NCBI RefSeq assembly: GCF_004187715.1
Contig: NZ_QZWF01000011.1
Coordinates: forward strand, 1-64,000
Origin: Streptomyces sp. F001
GTDB lineage: Bacteria; Actinomycetota; Actinomycetes; Streptomycetales; Streptomycetaceae
Reading direction: 5' to 3'
Length of the DNA stretch: 64,000 nucleotides
The notes beneath the pieces are model-generated. The model saw only the letters and a program-made list of their open reading frames with translations, had not been told where the DNA came from and made no database searches. Of the stretch, positions 48,625 through 56,772 are shown piece by piece; position 1 is the first letter of the stretch, and every line of letters starts with the position of its first letter. A program made the translations under genes and the position numbers.

Positions 48625-48748
48625 GAGGCCGTGCCCTTCTTGCTGTGTTTCAGGTACGCAAGGGGCCGGTCATCCCGCCGACCCCAAACGCCCCAGTATG
48701 AACACGGGGATCGTGTGTCTCGTGACCGGGGAGCGCGAGTCGGTCGCC

Positions 48749-48760
48749 TTGTCCGGACAT
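48749..48760. promoter_or_regulatory. Operator TTGTCCGGACAT upstream of the ABC importer operon
   Basis: Twelve bases with the palindromic core TGTCCGGACA, in the 169-bp gap between the importer operon (starts 48624, leftward) and the end of the GntR gene. An identical 12-mer lies at 49608-49619. Two exact copies flanking a GntR/UTRA gene strongly suggest its binding site. Confidence 0.65.
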
Positions 48761-48793
48761 TGCGACGAACGGGGCCGGCTCCGCGCGGGGTCG

Positions 48794-49558
48794 TCAGGGC
48801 CGTACGAGCAGCTGGAACTCGAAGGAGTAGCGGGTCGGACGGTAGGTGTGCGTGCCGTACTCGACGGCCCGGCCGGTGTCGTCGAAGGTCGTGCGCTGCA
48901 TGGTCAGCAGCGGGGCACCCTCGCTCTCGCCGAGCCGTTCGGCCTCGGCGGCGGTGGCGGCGCGGGCGCCGATGGACTGCCGGGCGCTGTGCAGGGTGAT
49001 CCCGGCGGCACGCATCAGCCGGTACAGGCCGGTGGCCTCCAGTTGTGCGGTGTCCAGTTCGATCAGGCCGGGCGGCAGGAAGTTGCACAGGTACGCCATC
49101 GGCTCCCCGTGCGCCAGCCGCAGCCGTTCCACCCGGTGCACCTCGCTGTCCTCACCGACCCCGAGCGCTGCCGCCACCTCGGCCGACGCCGGGACGACGG
49201 TGTTGACCAGGACCCTGGTCGCCGGGCGCTGCCCGGCCGCCTCCAGGTCGTCGTAGAGGCTGCTGAGCTCCAGCGGCCGCTTGACCTGGCTGTGCACGAC
49301 CTGGGTGCCGACACCGCGGCGGCGCACGAGCAGGCCCTTGTCGACCAGGGACTGGATGGCCTGGCGGACGGTGGGGCGGGACAGGCCGAGCCGGGCGGCG
49401 AGCTCGATCTCGTTGCCCAGCAGGCTGCCGGGGGTGAGCGTTCCCCGCTCGATCGCGGCCTCGAGCTGCTGGGACAGCTGGAAGTACAGCGGCACCGGGG
49501 AACTCCGGTCCACGCTGAGGTCGAGCTGTACGGTCGGGTCCACATCTGGTTTCGGCAC
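48794..49558 (-). CDS. GntR-family regulator with UTRA domain (HutC subfamily)
   Basis: 254 residues from GTG 49558 (MPKPDVDPTVQLD). Residues 20-88 are the winged helix (PLYFQLSQQLEAAIERGTLTPG, LGLSRPTVRQAIQSLVDKGL). Residues 105-250 are the UTRA ligand-binding domain (VHRVERLRLAHGEPMAYLCN, APLLTMQRTTFDDTGRAVEY). HutC-type repressors release DNA on binding a small sugar or phosphate ligand. It lies between the importer operon and the divergent dehydrogenase, each with the same 12-bp operator. Confidence 0.92.
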   Translation of the reverse strand: MPKPDVDPTVQLDLSVDRSSPVPLYFQLSQQLEAAIERGTLTPGSLLGNEIELAARLGLSRPTVRQAIQSLVDKGLLVRRRGVGTQVVHSQVKRPLELSSLYDDLEAAGQRPATRVLVNTVVPASAEVAAALGVGEDSEVHRVERLRLAHGEPMAYLCNFLPPGLIELDTAQLEATGLYRLMRAAGITLHSARQSIGARAATAAEAERLGESEGAPLLTMQRTTFDDTGRAVEYGTHTYRPTRYSFEFQLLVRP

Positions 49559-49607
49559 GGGCCGAGCGTAGCTCCGTGACGGGATGACGGGAAGTTGTGT
49601 AGTCCGA

Positions 49608-49653
49608 TTGTCCGGACATAAGCATTGACAGTGCGGTGGGTGCGACCCCACTT
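49608..49653 (+). promoter_or_regulatory. Operator TTGTCCGGACAT plus promoter of the Gfo/Idh gene
   Basis: Second exact copy of the 12-mer at 49608-49619. Directly after it, TTGACA (49625-49630) followed by CACTTT about 18 bp on predicts a transcript starting at or next to ATG 49661, with no room for a ribosome site. The operator sits just upstream of the -35 box and 50 bp from the divergent GntR start, so it could control both directions. Confidence 0.55.
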
Positions 49654-49660
49654 TGTTTCC

Positions 49661-50683
49661 ATGCGCATCGGGGTCATCGGGACGGGCCGCATCGGCACCA
49701 TTCATGCGAACACGCTCAGCCGCCACCGGGACGTGGGCTCCTTGATCCTCACGGACGTGGACCCCGCGCGGGCGCAGGAGCTGGCGCACCGGCTCGGGGA
49801 GACGGCCGCGCCGGGCGTGGACGAGATCTTCCGGTGGGGTGTGGACGCCGTGGTGATCACGACGGCGACATCGGCCCACGCCGATCTGATCGGCCGGGCG
49901 GCACGCTCGGGGCTGCCGGTGTTCTGCGAGAAGCCGATCGCGCTCGACCTGCCCGGCTCCCTGCATGCGATCGCCGAGGTCGAGGCCGCCGGAACGATCC
50001 TCCAGATGGGCTTCCAGCGCCGCTTCGACGCGGGCTACACGGGCGCGCGCGAGGCGGTCCGCTCGGGCCGGCTCGGGCGGCTGCACACCGTACGGGCGCT
50101 GACCTCCGACCAGGAGCCGCCGCCGGTCGCGTATCTGCCGCTGTCCGGGGGGCTCTTCCGGGACACGTTGATCCATGACTTCGACATGGTGCGCTGGGTG
50201 ACCGGGCACGAGGTCGTCGACGTGTACGCCGCCGGGTCCGACGCCGGTCCCCCGGTGTTCCGCGAGGCGGGCGACGTCGACACGGCGGCCGTGCTCCTCA
50301 CCCTCGACGACGGCACGCTGACCACGGCCACCGCGACACGGCTGAACGGCGCGGGCTACGACGTGCGCATGGAGCTCGCCGGGGAGCTGGACCAGGTCGT
50401 GGTCGGGCTGGACGACCGTACGCCGATCGCGTCGACCGAGCCGACCGGGCCACCGGCCGCCAGCAAGCCGTGGACCACCTTCCTGGAGCGGTTCGGCCCC
50501 GCCTACGAGGCCGAACTGTGCGCGTTCGTGGAGGTGGTGCGGGGCGAGCGGGCCAACCCCTGCGACGGGCGCGAGGCGTTGCAGGCGCTCAGGATCGCCG
50601 AGGCCTGCGAACTGTCGCGCCGGGAGCACAGACCCGTCCGGCTCGCGGAGATCCCGGGCGGGGCCGAGCCGGTGCTGAGGTGA
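49661..50683 (+). CDS. Gfo/Idh/MocA-family oxidoreductase, inositol dehydrogenase-like
   Basis: 340 residues from ATG 49661. Rossmann start MRIGVIGTGRIGTIHANTL, DAVVITTATSAHADL, catalytic CEKPIALDL (Lys), QMGFQRRFDAGYTGA, and GGLFRDTLIHDFDMVRWVTG (catalytic Asp/His region). These enzymes oxidise cyclitols or sugars with NAD(P). The pattern FQRRFD and DxxxHDFDxxRW is common in myo-inositol 2-dehydrogenases, but substrate cannot be fixed by eye. It is probably leaderless and co-regulated with the importer through the shared operator. Confidence 0.88.
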   Translation: MRIGVIGTGRIGTIHANTLSRHRDVGSLILTDVDPARAQELAHRLGETAAPGVDEIFRWGVDAVVITTATSAHADLIGRAARSGLPVFCEKPIALDLPGSLHAIAEVEAAGTILQMGFQRRFDAGYTGAREAVRSGRLGRLHTVRALTSDQEPPPVAYLPLSGGLFRDTLIHDFDMVRWVTGHEVVDVYAAGSDAGPPVFREAGDVDTAAVLLTLDDGTLTTATATRLNGAGYDVRMELAGELDQVVVGLDDRTPIASTEPTGPPAASKPWTTFLERFGPAYEAELCAFVEVVRGERANPCDGREALQALRIAEACELSRREHRPVRLAEIPGGAEPVLR

Positions 50684-50717
50684 ACGGACGCGGGGTGGGG
50701 GCATCAGGCCGGCACGC

Positions 50718-51398
50718 CTACCGCCCGTCCTGATCGCCGTCCCCGACGAGTCCCGCGTCGTATGCCAGCAGGGCGATCTGCACCCGGTTGTTCAGGTCGA
50801 GCTTGGCGAGGATGCGGGAGACGTGGGTCTTGACCGTGGCGACGCTCATGAAGAGTTCCGCGGCGATCCCGGCATTGGCCAGACCCCGGCCGACCGCGAC
50901 GGCGACCTCCCGCTCGCGCTCGTTGAGGGCCGCGATGCGCTCCCGCGCGCGGGTGCGGCGGTTGTCGGCGGCGGTGCCGACCGCGTGCTCCATCAACTGA
51001 CGGGTGACGGTGGGCGACAGGACGGGGTCCCCGGCGGCGACCCTGCGCACGGCGTCGAGTATCTCGGCGGGCAGGGTGTCCTTGAGGACGAATCCGGCCG
51101 CGCCCGCGCGCAGCGCCCGCAGCACCTGGTCGTCGGCGTGAAAGGTGGTCAGGACCACGACCTGCGGGGCGTCCTCGCGTCCGTGCAACCGCTCGGTGGC
51201 GGTGAGGCCGTCCACCGTCGGCATCCGGATGTCCATCAGGACGACATCTGGGCGGGTGCGGTCGACGAGCGCCTCGACCTCGCCGCCGTCGGCAGCCTCG
51301 CCGACGATCTCGATGTCGTCCGCACCCCCCATCATGAAGGACAGTCCCGCCCGCACCAGTGGATCGTCGTCGACGAGGAGCAGTCTGATCGCAGTCAT
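50718..51398 (-). CDS. NarL/LuxR-type response regulator
   Basis: 226 residues from ATG 51398. Receiver domain: VDDDPLVRAGL (acidic pocket), phospho-acceptor Asp in VVLMDIRMPTVDG, Thr in VVLTTFHADD, Lys in GFVLKDTLP. C-terminal LuxR HTH: NEREREVAVAVGRGLANAGIA, VATVKTHVSRILAKLDLNNR. It is the partner of the histidine kinase at 52675, transcribed in the same direction with one membrane gene between. Confidence 0.93.
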   Translation of the reverse strand: MTAIRLLLVDDDPLVRAGLSFMMGGADDIEIVGEAADGGEVEALVDRTRPDVVLMDIRMPTVDGLTATERLHGREDAPQVVVLTTFHADDQVLRALRAGAAGFVLKDTLPAEILDAVRRVAAGDPVLSPTVTRQLMEHAVGTAADNRRTRARERIAALNEREREVAVAVGRGLANAGIAAELFMSVATVKTHVSRILAKLDLNNRVQIALLAYDAGLVGDGDQDGR

Positions 51399-51450
51399 GG
51401 GCCATACGTAATCACGGTCGCGCAAGGGGTACCGCGCAGCGGTGCAGGTC

Positions 51451-52563
51451 TCAGCGCCTCAGGGTCACGCCGTGCAGGGCGCGCAGTCGCCGGATCTCCC
51501 ACCAGGCCACGGCGGTGACCGAGGCCGGGCCGCCGAACAGGGCGAGGATCTGGATCACGGGCGGGCCGGGGGGCAGTCCGCCCGCGAGCATGCTGATCGC
51601 GGCGAACTCCCACACCAGGGTGCCGGTGAGCAGGGCGGGCAGGGCGGGGTGCACCGCGGCGGCGTTGAACCCGCTGCGGATCGCGGGGCCGGTGGCGAAG
51701 CCGAGGAAGAACAGCAGCCAGACGAACGGCAGGAAGACCGCCAGTACGACCCAGGGCGAGCCGTACCAGGCACCGCCGGGGATGTCCGACTCGTTCGCGG
51801 TCAGAGAGATCCCCACCAGGCACAGCGGCACCCCTGTCACAGCGCCGACGTACCACAGCGCCGACCGCCCCGCCGCGCGCAGCCGCGGTCGCATCTGGGC
51901 CCGCGCCGCCGCCGACGCCATGCGGAACAGCAGGGCGATGACCACGGGGGCGCTCACCAGCAGCAGCGGCGGGGTGACGGCCAGCCGCATCATGTACTGC
52001 TGCTGGGCCTCACTGATGTCCTCCGGTTTTCCGTACACGGCAAGCAGCAGAAGGGACATGACGGCCGCGGTCCAGGCCCGCGCCTTCTGGATGCGCCACA
52101 CATGGGGATCGTCGAAGTGCCGGTGACCGCGCACCGGGAAGAGCCGGTGCGCCCGGATGCGGGCCGAGCGGGCGAAGGAGTAGCCCACCATGAGGGGCAC
52201 GATCGCGAACCAGCTGCACGGGAACACCAGAAGCGCCCACACACAGCCGTGGATCCGAGTCCGCCCGGCCCGCAACAACTCACGCAGGGGCGGCCATTCG
52301 GCGCCCCGCAGACCGACCAGCAGCGACCAGAGGGAGTCGTTGCGGCGCGGCGGGACGTACGGCTGCGGGTGCGGCGGGAAGCCCGGCGGGTGCGGAGCGT
52401 AGGGATTGTACGGCGGCTGACCGGGCTGCGGCGGGACGTACGGCGGCGGATACGGTCCCGGGTTCGGGGGCGGGACGTAGGGTCCCTGGTTCGGGGGCGG
52501 CGGATACGGTCCGCCGTTCGGTGGCCACTGCGGCTGGTACGGGTTGGGTCCCCCGAAACTCAC
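51451..52563 (-). CDS. Proline-rich multi-pass membrane protein
   Basis: 370 residues from GTG 52563 after GGAAGG. Residues 1-75 are a Pro/Gly/Tyr/Asn repeat (GPYVPPPNPGPYPPP, PYNPYAPHPPGF), a common cytoplasmic N-terminal tail in actinobacterial membrane proteins. The rest has about six or seven hydrophobic helices (VWALLVFPCSWFAIVPLMVG, VLAVFLPFVWLLFFLGFATG). No enzymatic motif is seen. It sits between regulator and kinase of a two-component pair and may take part in their signal. Confidence 0.8.
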   Translation of the reverse strand: MSFGGPNPYQPQWPPNGGPYPPPPNQGPYVPPPNPGPYPPPYVPPQPGQPPYNPYAPHPPGFPPHPQPYVPPRRNDSLWSLLVGLRGAEWPPLRELLRAGRTRIHGCVWALLVFPCSWFAIVPLMVGYSFARSARIRAHRLFPVRGHRHFDDPHVWRIQKARAWTAAVMSLLLLAVYGKPEDISEAQQQYMMRLAVTPPLLLVSAPVVIALLFRMASAAARAQMRPRLRAAGRSALWYVGAVTGVPLCLVGISLTANESDIPGGAWYGSPWVVLAVFLPFVWLLFFLGFATGPAIRSGFNAAAVHPALPALLTGTLVWEFAAISMLAGGLPPGPPVIQILALFGGPASVTAVAWWEIRRLRALHGVTLRR

Positions 52564-52674
52564 TGTGCTGTTTTCCTTCCGGTGCGTGTGCTGCTGACGG
52601 CTGGACATACGTCAGCCCATCGCGTCACACAAGTCAACTTGCTGCGCACCGAAGAGACATGGGCAGAGCTCGGC

Positions 52675-53922
52675 TCACCCCCAGGGCAGCCACGCCCGCA
52701 CCCCGAAGCCGCCGTCCTCGCGCGGCCCGTGCTCCAGGCGGCCACCGGCCAGCGTGGCGCGTTCGGTCAGGCCGATCAGGCCCTGTCCGGAGCCGGGGAC
52801 GGGCGGGACCTCCCCCTCGGGGGCCGGGTTGCGTACGCAGACGGTGAGGCCCTCGCCCGGCGCGCCCGTCACGGACACGGTGACCTCGGTGCCGGGGGCG
52901 TGCTTGCGGGCGTTGGTCAGGCCCTCCTGGGCGATGCGGTAGGCGGTGCGGCCGACGGATGCAGGGACGGCCGCCGGCTCCGTGACCCGCATGAGGAGGG
53001 TGACCTTCGTGCCGGCCTCGCGGGACTCGGCGACCAGCGCGTCGAGGGCGGCGAGCGTCGGCTGGGGGCGACCCGCCTCGTCGGGCTCGCCCGCCCGCAG
53101 GACGCCGATGATCTCCCGCAGGTCCTGCAGGGCCTCGTGCGCGCTCTCCCGGATGACACCGGCCGCCCGCGCCACCTCTTCGCGGGGTGCGTCGGGCCGG
53201 AACTCCAGCGCTCCGGCGTGCACGCTGAGCAGGGTCAGCCGGTGGGCGAGCACATCGTGCATCTCCCGGGCGATCGCCTCGCGGGCGAGCTGCTGGGCCT
53301 GCTCGGCACGCAGCCGCGCCTCCGTCTCGGCCCGCTGGGCGCGGTCGCGCAGGCTGAGCATGAGCTGGCGTTTGGACCGGACGAGCATGCCCCAGCCGAT
53401 GACGTTGGCGCCGAGCAGGACGGTGAACGCGACTGCCGCGACGTACGGCAGGGTCGGTTCCGGGCGCAGCCAGAAGAAGAGCGGGACCAGCGCCATGGAG
53501 ATGCCGCCGATCCAGCCCACGTACCGGAAGGGCCGGTGCACGGCGAGGGTGAAGAAGGCGACCAGGCCGGCGCCGCCCGCGGTGTTCGAGAGGAAGCCGA
53601 CGGGGATCATCGCGAGGGCGAGCCCGACCGGCCAACGACGGCGCAGCCACACCGCGGCGCAGGCCAGGGCCCCGACCCACTGGTCGACTACGAGAAGGGT
53701 CTGCGGGGTGTTCTCGGGGGTCATGGAGTCCGCTGCCGCCAGACCGAAGACGACGGCCACCAGGAAGAGGCTGAAGTCGACGAGCCAGTCACGCAGCGTG
53801 CGCCGGGGCCGGCGTCCGGGCCGTCCGGCGTCCGGATCGAGGGCGTGGACCAGGGCGGACGGGAACAACCACCGGCGTCCCTCGAACGCCGACGGAGGCT
53901 GCAGGATCCCGTCGTCTTTCAC
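52675..53922 (-). CDS. Sensor histidine kinase of the two-component pair
   Basis: 415 residues from GTG 53922. The start lacks a ribosome site and may be leaderless. About five or six membrane helices in residues 40-180 (LVDFSLFLVAVVFGLAA, GGAGLVAFFTLAV). HisKA_3 helix EAIAREMHDVLAHRLTLLSV with the phospho-accepting His. HATPase_c with GRTAYRIAQEGLTNARKHA (N-box), VRNPAP and GQGLIGLTERATLAGG. It signals to the response regulator at 50718. A decayed copy of its N-box region lies at 54937-55005. Confidence 0.92.
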   Translation of the reverse strand: MKDDGILQPPSAFEGRRWLFPSALVHALDPDAGRPGRRPRRTLRDWLVDFSLFLVAVVFGLAAADSMTPENTPQTLLVVDQWVGALACAAVWLRRRWPVGLALAMIPVGFLSNTAGGAGLVAFFTLAVHRPFRYVGWIGGISMALVPLFFWLRPEPTLPYVAAVAFTVLLGANVIGWGMLVRSKRQLMLSLRDRAQRAETEARLRAEQAQQLAREAIAREMHDVLAHRLTLLSVHAGALEFRPDAPREEVARAAGVIRESAHEALQDLREIIGVLRAGEPDEAGRPQPTLAALDALVAESREAGTKVTLLMRVTEPAAVPASVGRTAYRIAQEGLTNARKHAPGTEVTVSVTGAPGEGLTVCVRNPAPEGEVPPVPGSGQGLIGLTERATLAGGRLEHGPREDGGFGVRAWLPWG

Positions 53923-54101
53923 GGTCGACAAATCTACGCAGGGACGGACCGCGGCACCTCCCCGCAGGCCGGATCGTCGACCAAAGTCGCGGCACCGACG
54001 ACTTTCGGCGCGGTGGACGGGCGAGATCACCGACTTCCGGACCGAGAGGCTCGCCCCGCGGCCGATGTGCGCGGGGGGTCCGCGGGGCGAGGGTCGTGGC
54101 C

Positions 54102-54302
54102 ATGAAACAGCTGCTGGAACTCCTCGGTTTCCTCGCTCTGGTGCAGGGCGTCATGGGTCTGCTGCACGAGTTCACCGACTGGCACATCGGTCTCGTGCAG
54201 CGGCTCGGTTTCCTCGAGGGTTACGAGATCTACGCGAGCGTCGCCCTGGTGGTGCTGGCGTTCGCCCTGTTCGCCGCCGCGGAGAGCCGGAAGTCCGGCT
54301 GA
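54102..54302 (+). CDS. Small two-helix membrane protein
   Basis: 66 residues from ATG 54102 (GTG 54096 possible). Two hydrophobic helices, LLGFLALVQGVMGLLHEF and ASVALVVLAFALFAAAES, separated by a polar loop with Trp and Arg. Composition and length fit small hypothetical membrane proteins common in Streptomyces; no function can be assigned. It is divergent from the histidine kinase. Confidence 0.65.
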   Translation: MKQLLELLGFLALVQGVMGLLHEFTDWHIGLVQRLGFLEGYEIYASVALVVLAFALFAAAESRKSG

Positions 54303-54418
54303 GGGCCGGGCAGCGCCTCGGCGCGCGAGGTTAACTTCCCGAAAACTCATCGGACTTGACGGAAAAATCTCGGGGTTGTCATTGACATGCCATGCTCTAC
54401 GCGCGTCACCATGGGGAC

Positions 54419-54805
54419 ATGAGATTCCCCCCACGCGCCACTCGGATCGGCGCCGCAGCCGCTCTCCTGTCCGCCCTGTTGGTGGGCGGCACCGTCACCG
54501 CCACGCCGGCGGCCGCCGCGGTCGGCAGCATCTGCCACAGCGACCTGCCCTCGCAGGCGTACGACACCCTCGAGCTGATCGAGGCCGGCGGCCCCTTCCC
54601 CTACGAACAGGACGGCACCGTCTTCCAGAACCGGGAAGGCATCCTGCCCAGTCAGTCCTCCGGCTACTACCACGAGTACACCGTGATCACGCCGGGCTCC
54701 TCCACGCGCGGTGCGCGCCGCATCGTCACCGGTGAGGAGTACCAGGAGGACTACTACACGGCGGACCACTACGCCTCGTTCGACCTGATCGACTACGACT
54801 GCTGA
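54419..54805 (+). CDS. Secreted guanyl-specific ribonuclease, RNase Sa-like
   Basis: 128 residues from ATG 54419. A signal peptide with a cut after Ala-Ala-Ala (residues 1-33) leaves a mature enzyme of about 95 residues, as for RNase Sa. Mature features: ICHSDLPSQAYDTLELIEAGG, FPYEQDGTVFQNREG, catalytic Glu in YHEYTVITPG, Arg in GARRIV, His in TADHYASFDLIDYDC, and two cysteines at the ends for the usual disulfide. It cleaves RNA after guanosine outside the cell. No barstar-type inhibitor gene is next to it. Confidence 0.92.
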   Translation: MRFPPRATRIGAAAALLSALLVGGTVTATPAAAAVGSICHSDLPSQAYDTLELIEAGGPFPYEQDGTVFQNREGILPSQSSGYYHEYTVITPGSSTRGARRIVTGEEYQEDYYTADHYASFDLIDYDC

Positions 54806-54875
54806 GTCCCCCACGACTCAGTCCGAGGAACGGTGCAACCCGCCACGGAAGGGCCGGGCCCCTGACCGCAGAACC

Positions 54876-54921
54876 CCTTGCCCCGCGTACCCCCCACCTC
54901 GTCTGTGGACGCGGGGCAAGG
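54876..54921. terminator. Hairpin downstream of the RNase gene
   Basis: CCTTGCCCCGCGT (54876-54888) pairs perfectly with ACGCGGGGCAAGG (54909-54921) across a 20-nt loop, 70 bp after the ribonuclease stop. Probable terminator. Confidence 0.6.
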
Positions 54922-54936
54922 CGCGTCCTGCCTTCT

Positions 54937-55005
54937 CCCGCTGGGCAATGCGGTAGGCGCTGCGGCCGGCTGAGCCGGGGACGGCCGCCGGCTCCGTGAC
55001 CCGCA
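54937..55005 (-). pseudogene. Histidine-kinase N-box fragment, copy of part of the 52675 gene
   Basis: Minus-strand MRVTEPAAVPGSAGRSAYRI matches MRVTEPAAVPASVGRTAYRI of the neighbouring kinase (about 52925-52990), with near-identical DNA including the bases on both sides. Nothing of the kinase before or after is recognisable. It is a relic of a decayed tandem paralogue or of a small duplication. Confidence 0.65.
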
Positions 55006-55103
55006 ACGCGGATCCGGCACCTCTCGCCGAGGCCGTCGCCGTACACCTGCTGGGCGGGAAGGGGATCGTCGACGACCCGCCGTCGGAACGTGGCTCGGCG
55101 GCC

Positions 55104-55709
55104 TCACTGCACGCGGGTCACGGCCAGGCTCTTCGGGTCCCCGCCTGCGCCGCGCAGGGTGATGTCGAACAACAGCTGTCCTTCACGGGGACGCAGGGTG
55201 GCCGAGTGCCCGGGAGTGATCTCCCGTTCCCCGCCCTGGACGCGGATGCCCTGCCTGGGCCCGTTGATGACCGTCACGTACGCCATGGAGGGACCGGTGT
55301 TGCGTACCGTCACGGCCTTCGTCGGCACGCACCGGCCGCCTCCGGCCGCTGCGGTGGGGCAGACATGGCGCAAATCTCCGAATCCGTACGTTCCACAGGA
55401 GAGCTCCAGATCCTGCCCGAGCGTGGAGCGGCAGGTGTGACCGACGCCTACGCGGTCGCTCTGGTCCGGTTCCGCATCATGGCGGACGGCCAGGCCGGCG
55501 GCCGCCACGGCGAGTACGGCTGAGCCCCCCAACACGCCCAAGAACAGGCGGCCTTGCTGCCGTCGCCGTTGCGTGCTGCCGGTCACCTGTGAGCTGCTCG
55601 GCCGGCGGGCGGGTCTGTCGTTCACGGGTGTCCTCGAAATGCTCGGGAGTGGCGGCGCCCACACGTCAGCGGCCTCGGCTCTCGGTGTGATCGCGTGTCT
55701 TGGCCCCAT
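55104..55709 (-). CDS. Membrane-anchored hypothetical protein under an ECF41-like promoter
   Basis: 201 residues from ATG 55709 (GGAAA 6 nt upstream). Polar N-terminal ~70 residues, one transmembrane helix (LFLGVLGGSAVLAVAAAGLAV), then an external domain with cysteines (HTCRSTLGQDLELSCGTYGF, CPTAAAGGGRCVPTKAVTV) and a beta-rich end (GQLLFDITLRGAGGDPKS). I do not recognise the family. The minus-strand site TGTCACA-N16-GGTC ends 17 bp before the start. Confidence 0.75.
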   Translation of the reverse strand: MGPRHAITPRAEAADVWAPPLPSISRTPVNDRPARRPSSSQVTGSTQRRRQQGRLFLGVLGGSAVLAVAAAGLAVRHDAEPDQSDRVGVGHTCRSTLGQDLELSCGTYGFGDLRHVCPTAAAGGGRCVPTKAVTVRNTGPSMAYVTVINGPRQGIRVQGGEREITPGHSATLRPREGQLLFDITLRGAGGDPKSLAVTRVQ

Positions 55710-55725
55710 AACGGTTTCCGATGAT

Positions 55726-55752
55726 GACCGAGTGCGCTGTGGATCTGTGACA
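55726..55752 (-). promoter_or_regulatory. ECF41-type promoter for the 55104 gene
   Basis: Read on the minus strand: TGTCACA (55752-55746), 16-bp spacer, GGTC (55729-55726), then about 17 bp to ATG 55709. Same motif and spacing as five other sites in this 6-kb region. Confidence 0.65.
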
Positions 55753-55775
55753 CGGTGGCCGATTACATCGAGCAG

Positions 55776-55802
55776 TGTCACAACAACAGTGTGATTCCTG
55801 TC
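55776..55802 (+). promoter_or_regulatory. ECF41-type promoter for the NAD(P)-binding protein gene
   Basis: TGTCACA (55776-55782), 16-bp spacer, TGTC (55799-55802), 85 bp before ATG 55888. It is back to back with the minus-strand copy, 23 bp apart, so one sigma factor could fire both directions. Confidence 0.65.
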
Positions 55803-55887
55803 CTAGTGTGGTGAACGGCTGACTTCACCGTCCCCGTCACCATGAAGGCACCGGTGGGGTCACCGGCCCCGACGGAAAGAGACCCGA

Positions 55888-56631
55888 ATGAGAGTCGTTG
55901 TTGCGGGAGGCACCGGGCTGATCGGTTCCAGGACTGTTGCCAGGCTCCGGGACCACGGCATGGAGGTGGTGTCCGTATCGCGCGGGGAGGGCGTCGACAT
56001 CACCACCGGAGAAGGTCTCGCCGAGGCCCTGCGGGGCGCCGAGGTCGTGGTGGACGTCACCGACGCACCCGCACGTACGGAGAAGGCGAGCATGGACTTC
56101 TTCGGCACCGCCACGGCCACCCTTGCAAAGGCCGCGGCGGTGGCAGGTGTCGAGCATCACGTGGTTCTGTCCGTCGTGGGCGCCGAGCAGCTGAAGTCGG
56201 GGTACTTCCGAGCGAAGCTGCTGCAGGAGGACCAGGTGCGGCGTTCGCCGGTTCCCTTCTCCTCGATCGTGCGCGCCACGCCGTTCTTCGAATCCGTCGA
56301 GACCACGGCGCTGATGAACACGTATACGGACGGTGTGCACGTCGCGCCCGTCCTACTGCGTCCCGTGTCGGCGAACGATGTCGCCGCTGCGGTTGCTCAT
56401 GTCGCCGTGGGAGTGCCGCCGGCCGGCATTCTCCAGGTCGCCGGCCCGGAGGAACACCGTCTCGACGACCTCGCCGCGAAGCTGCTGGCCGCGCGGGGTG
56501 ACATGCGTGATGTCGTCGCAGATGTGCATGCCCCCTTCTTCGGTGCGGAGATCGGGGAACGGGCACTGCTTCCCGCGCCGGACGCCCACTCGGGGCACGA
56601 AACGTTCGCCCAGTGGCTCGCCCGCCGGTGA
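55888..56631 (+). CDS. NAD(P)-binding, NmrA/epimerase-like protein
   Basis: 247 residues; GGAAAGAG precedes ATG. Rossmann start MRVVVAGGTGLIGSRTVARL, AEVVVDVTDAP, HHVVLSVVGAEQ and YFRAKLLQEDQVRRSPVPFS, as in atypical short-chain dehydrogenases of the NmrA type; no classic YxxxK. ECF41 sigma factors are known to be genetically linked to COE genes (carboxymuconolactone decarboxylases, oxidoreductases, epimerases), and this fits that role. Promoter motif upstream as described. Confidence 0.88.
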   Translation: MRVVVAGGTGLIGSRTVARLRDHGMEVVSVSRGEGVDITTGEGLAEALRGAEVVVDVTDAPARTEKASMDFFGTATATLAKAAAVAGVEHHVVLSVVGAEQLKSGYFRAKLLQEDQVRRSPVPFSSIVRATPFFESVETTALMNTYTDGVHVAPVLLRPVSANDVAAAVAHVAVGVPPAGILQVAGPEEHRLDDLAAKLLAARGDMRDVVADVHAPFFGAEIGERALLPAPDAHSGHETFAQWLARR

Positions 56632-56737
56632 CCCACCCCGCGTGATGCGCGCCTTCACCGCACTCGTCACCGCACGTATCACTGTGTACCGCACCGGCCA
56701 CCGACCACCGGCATCCACGAACCGGCTCCGCGCGAGA

Positions 56738-56764
56738 TGTCACAAATACACCGCATGGCCTGTC
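56738..56764 (+). promoter_or_regulatory. ECF41-type promoter for the methyltransferase gene
   Basis: TGTCACA (56738-56744), 16-bp spacer, TGTC (56761-56764). Transcription would start near 56771-56773, next to the ATG at 56773, suggesting a leaderless message. It also shows that the first in-frame ATG at 56737 lies inside the promoter and cannot be the start. Confidence 0.6.
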
Positions 56765-56772
56765 TTGCTGAT

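Noticed and set aside
51442..54105. 887-codon plus-strand frame opposite the two-component genes
   Set aside because: Low-complexity Gln/His/Arg/Gly shadow; the minus strand encodes the kinase and membrane protein.
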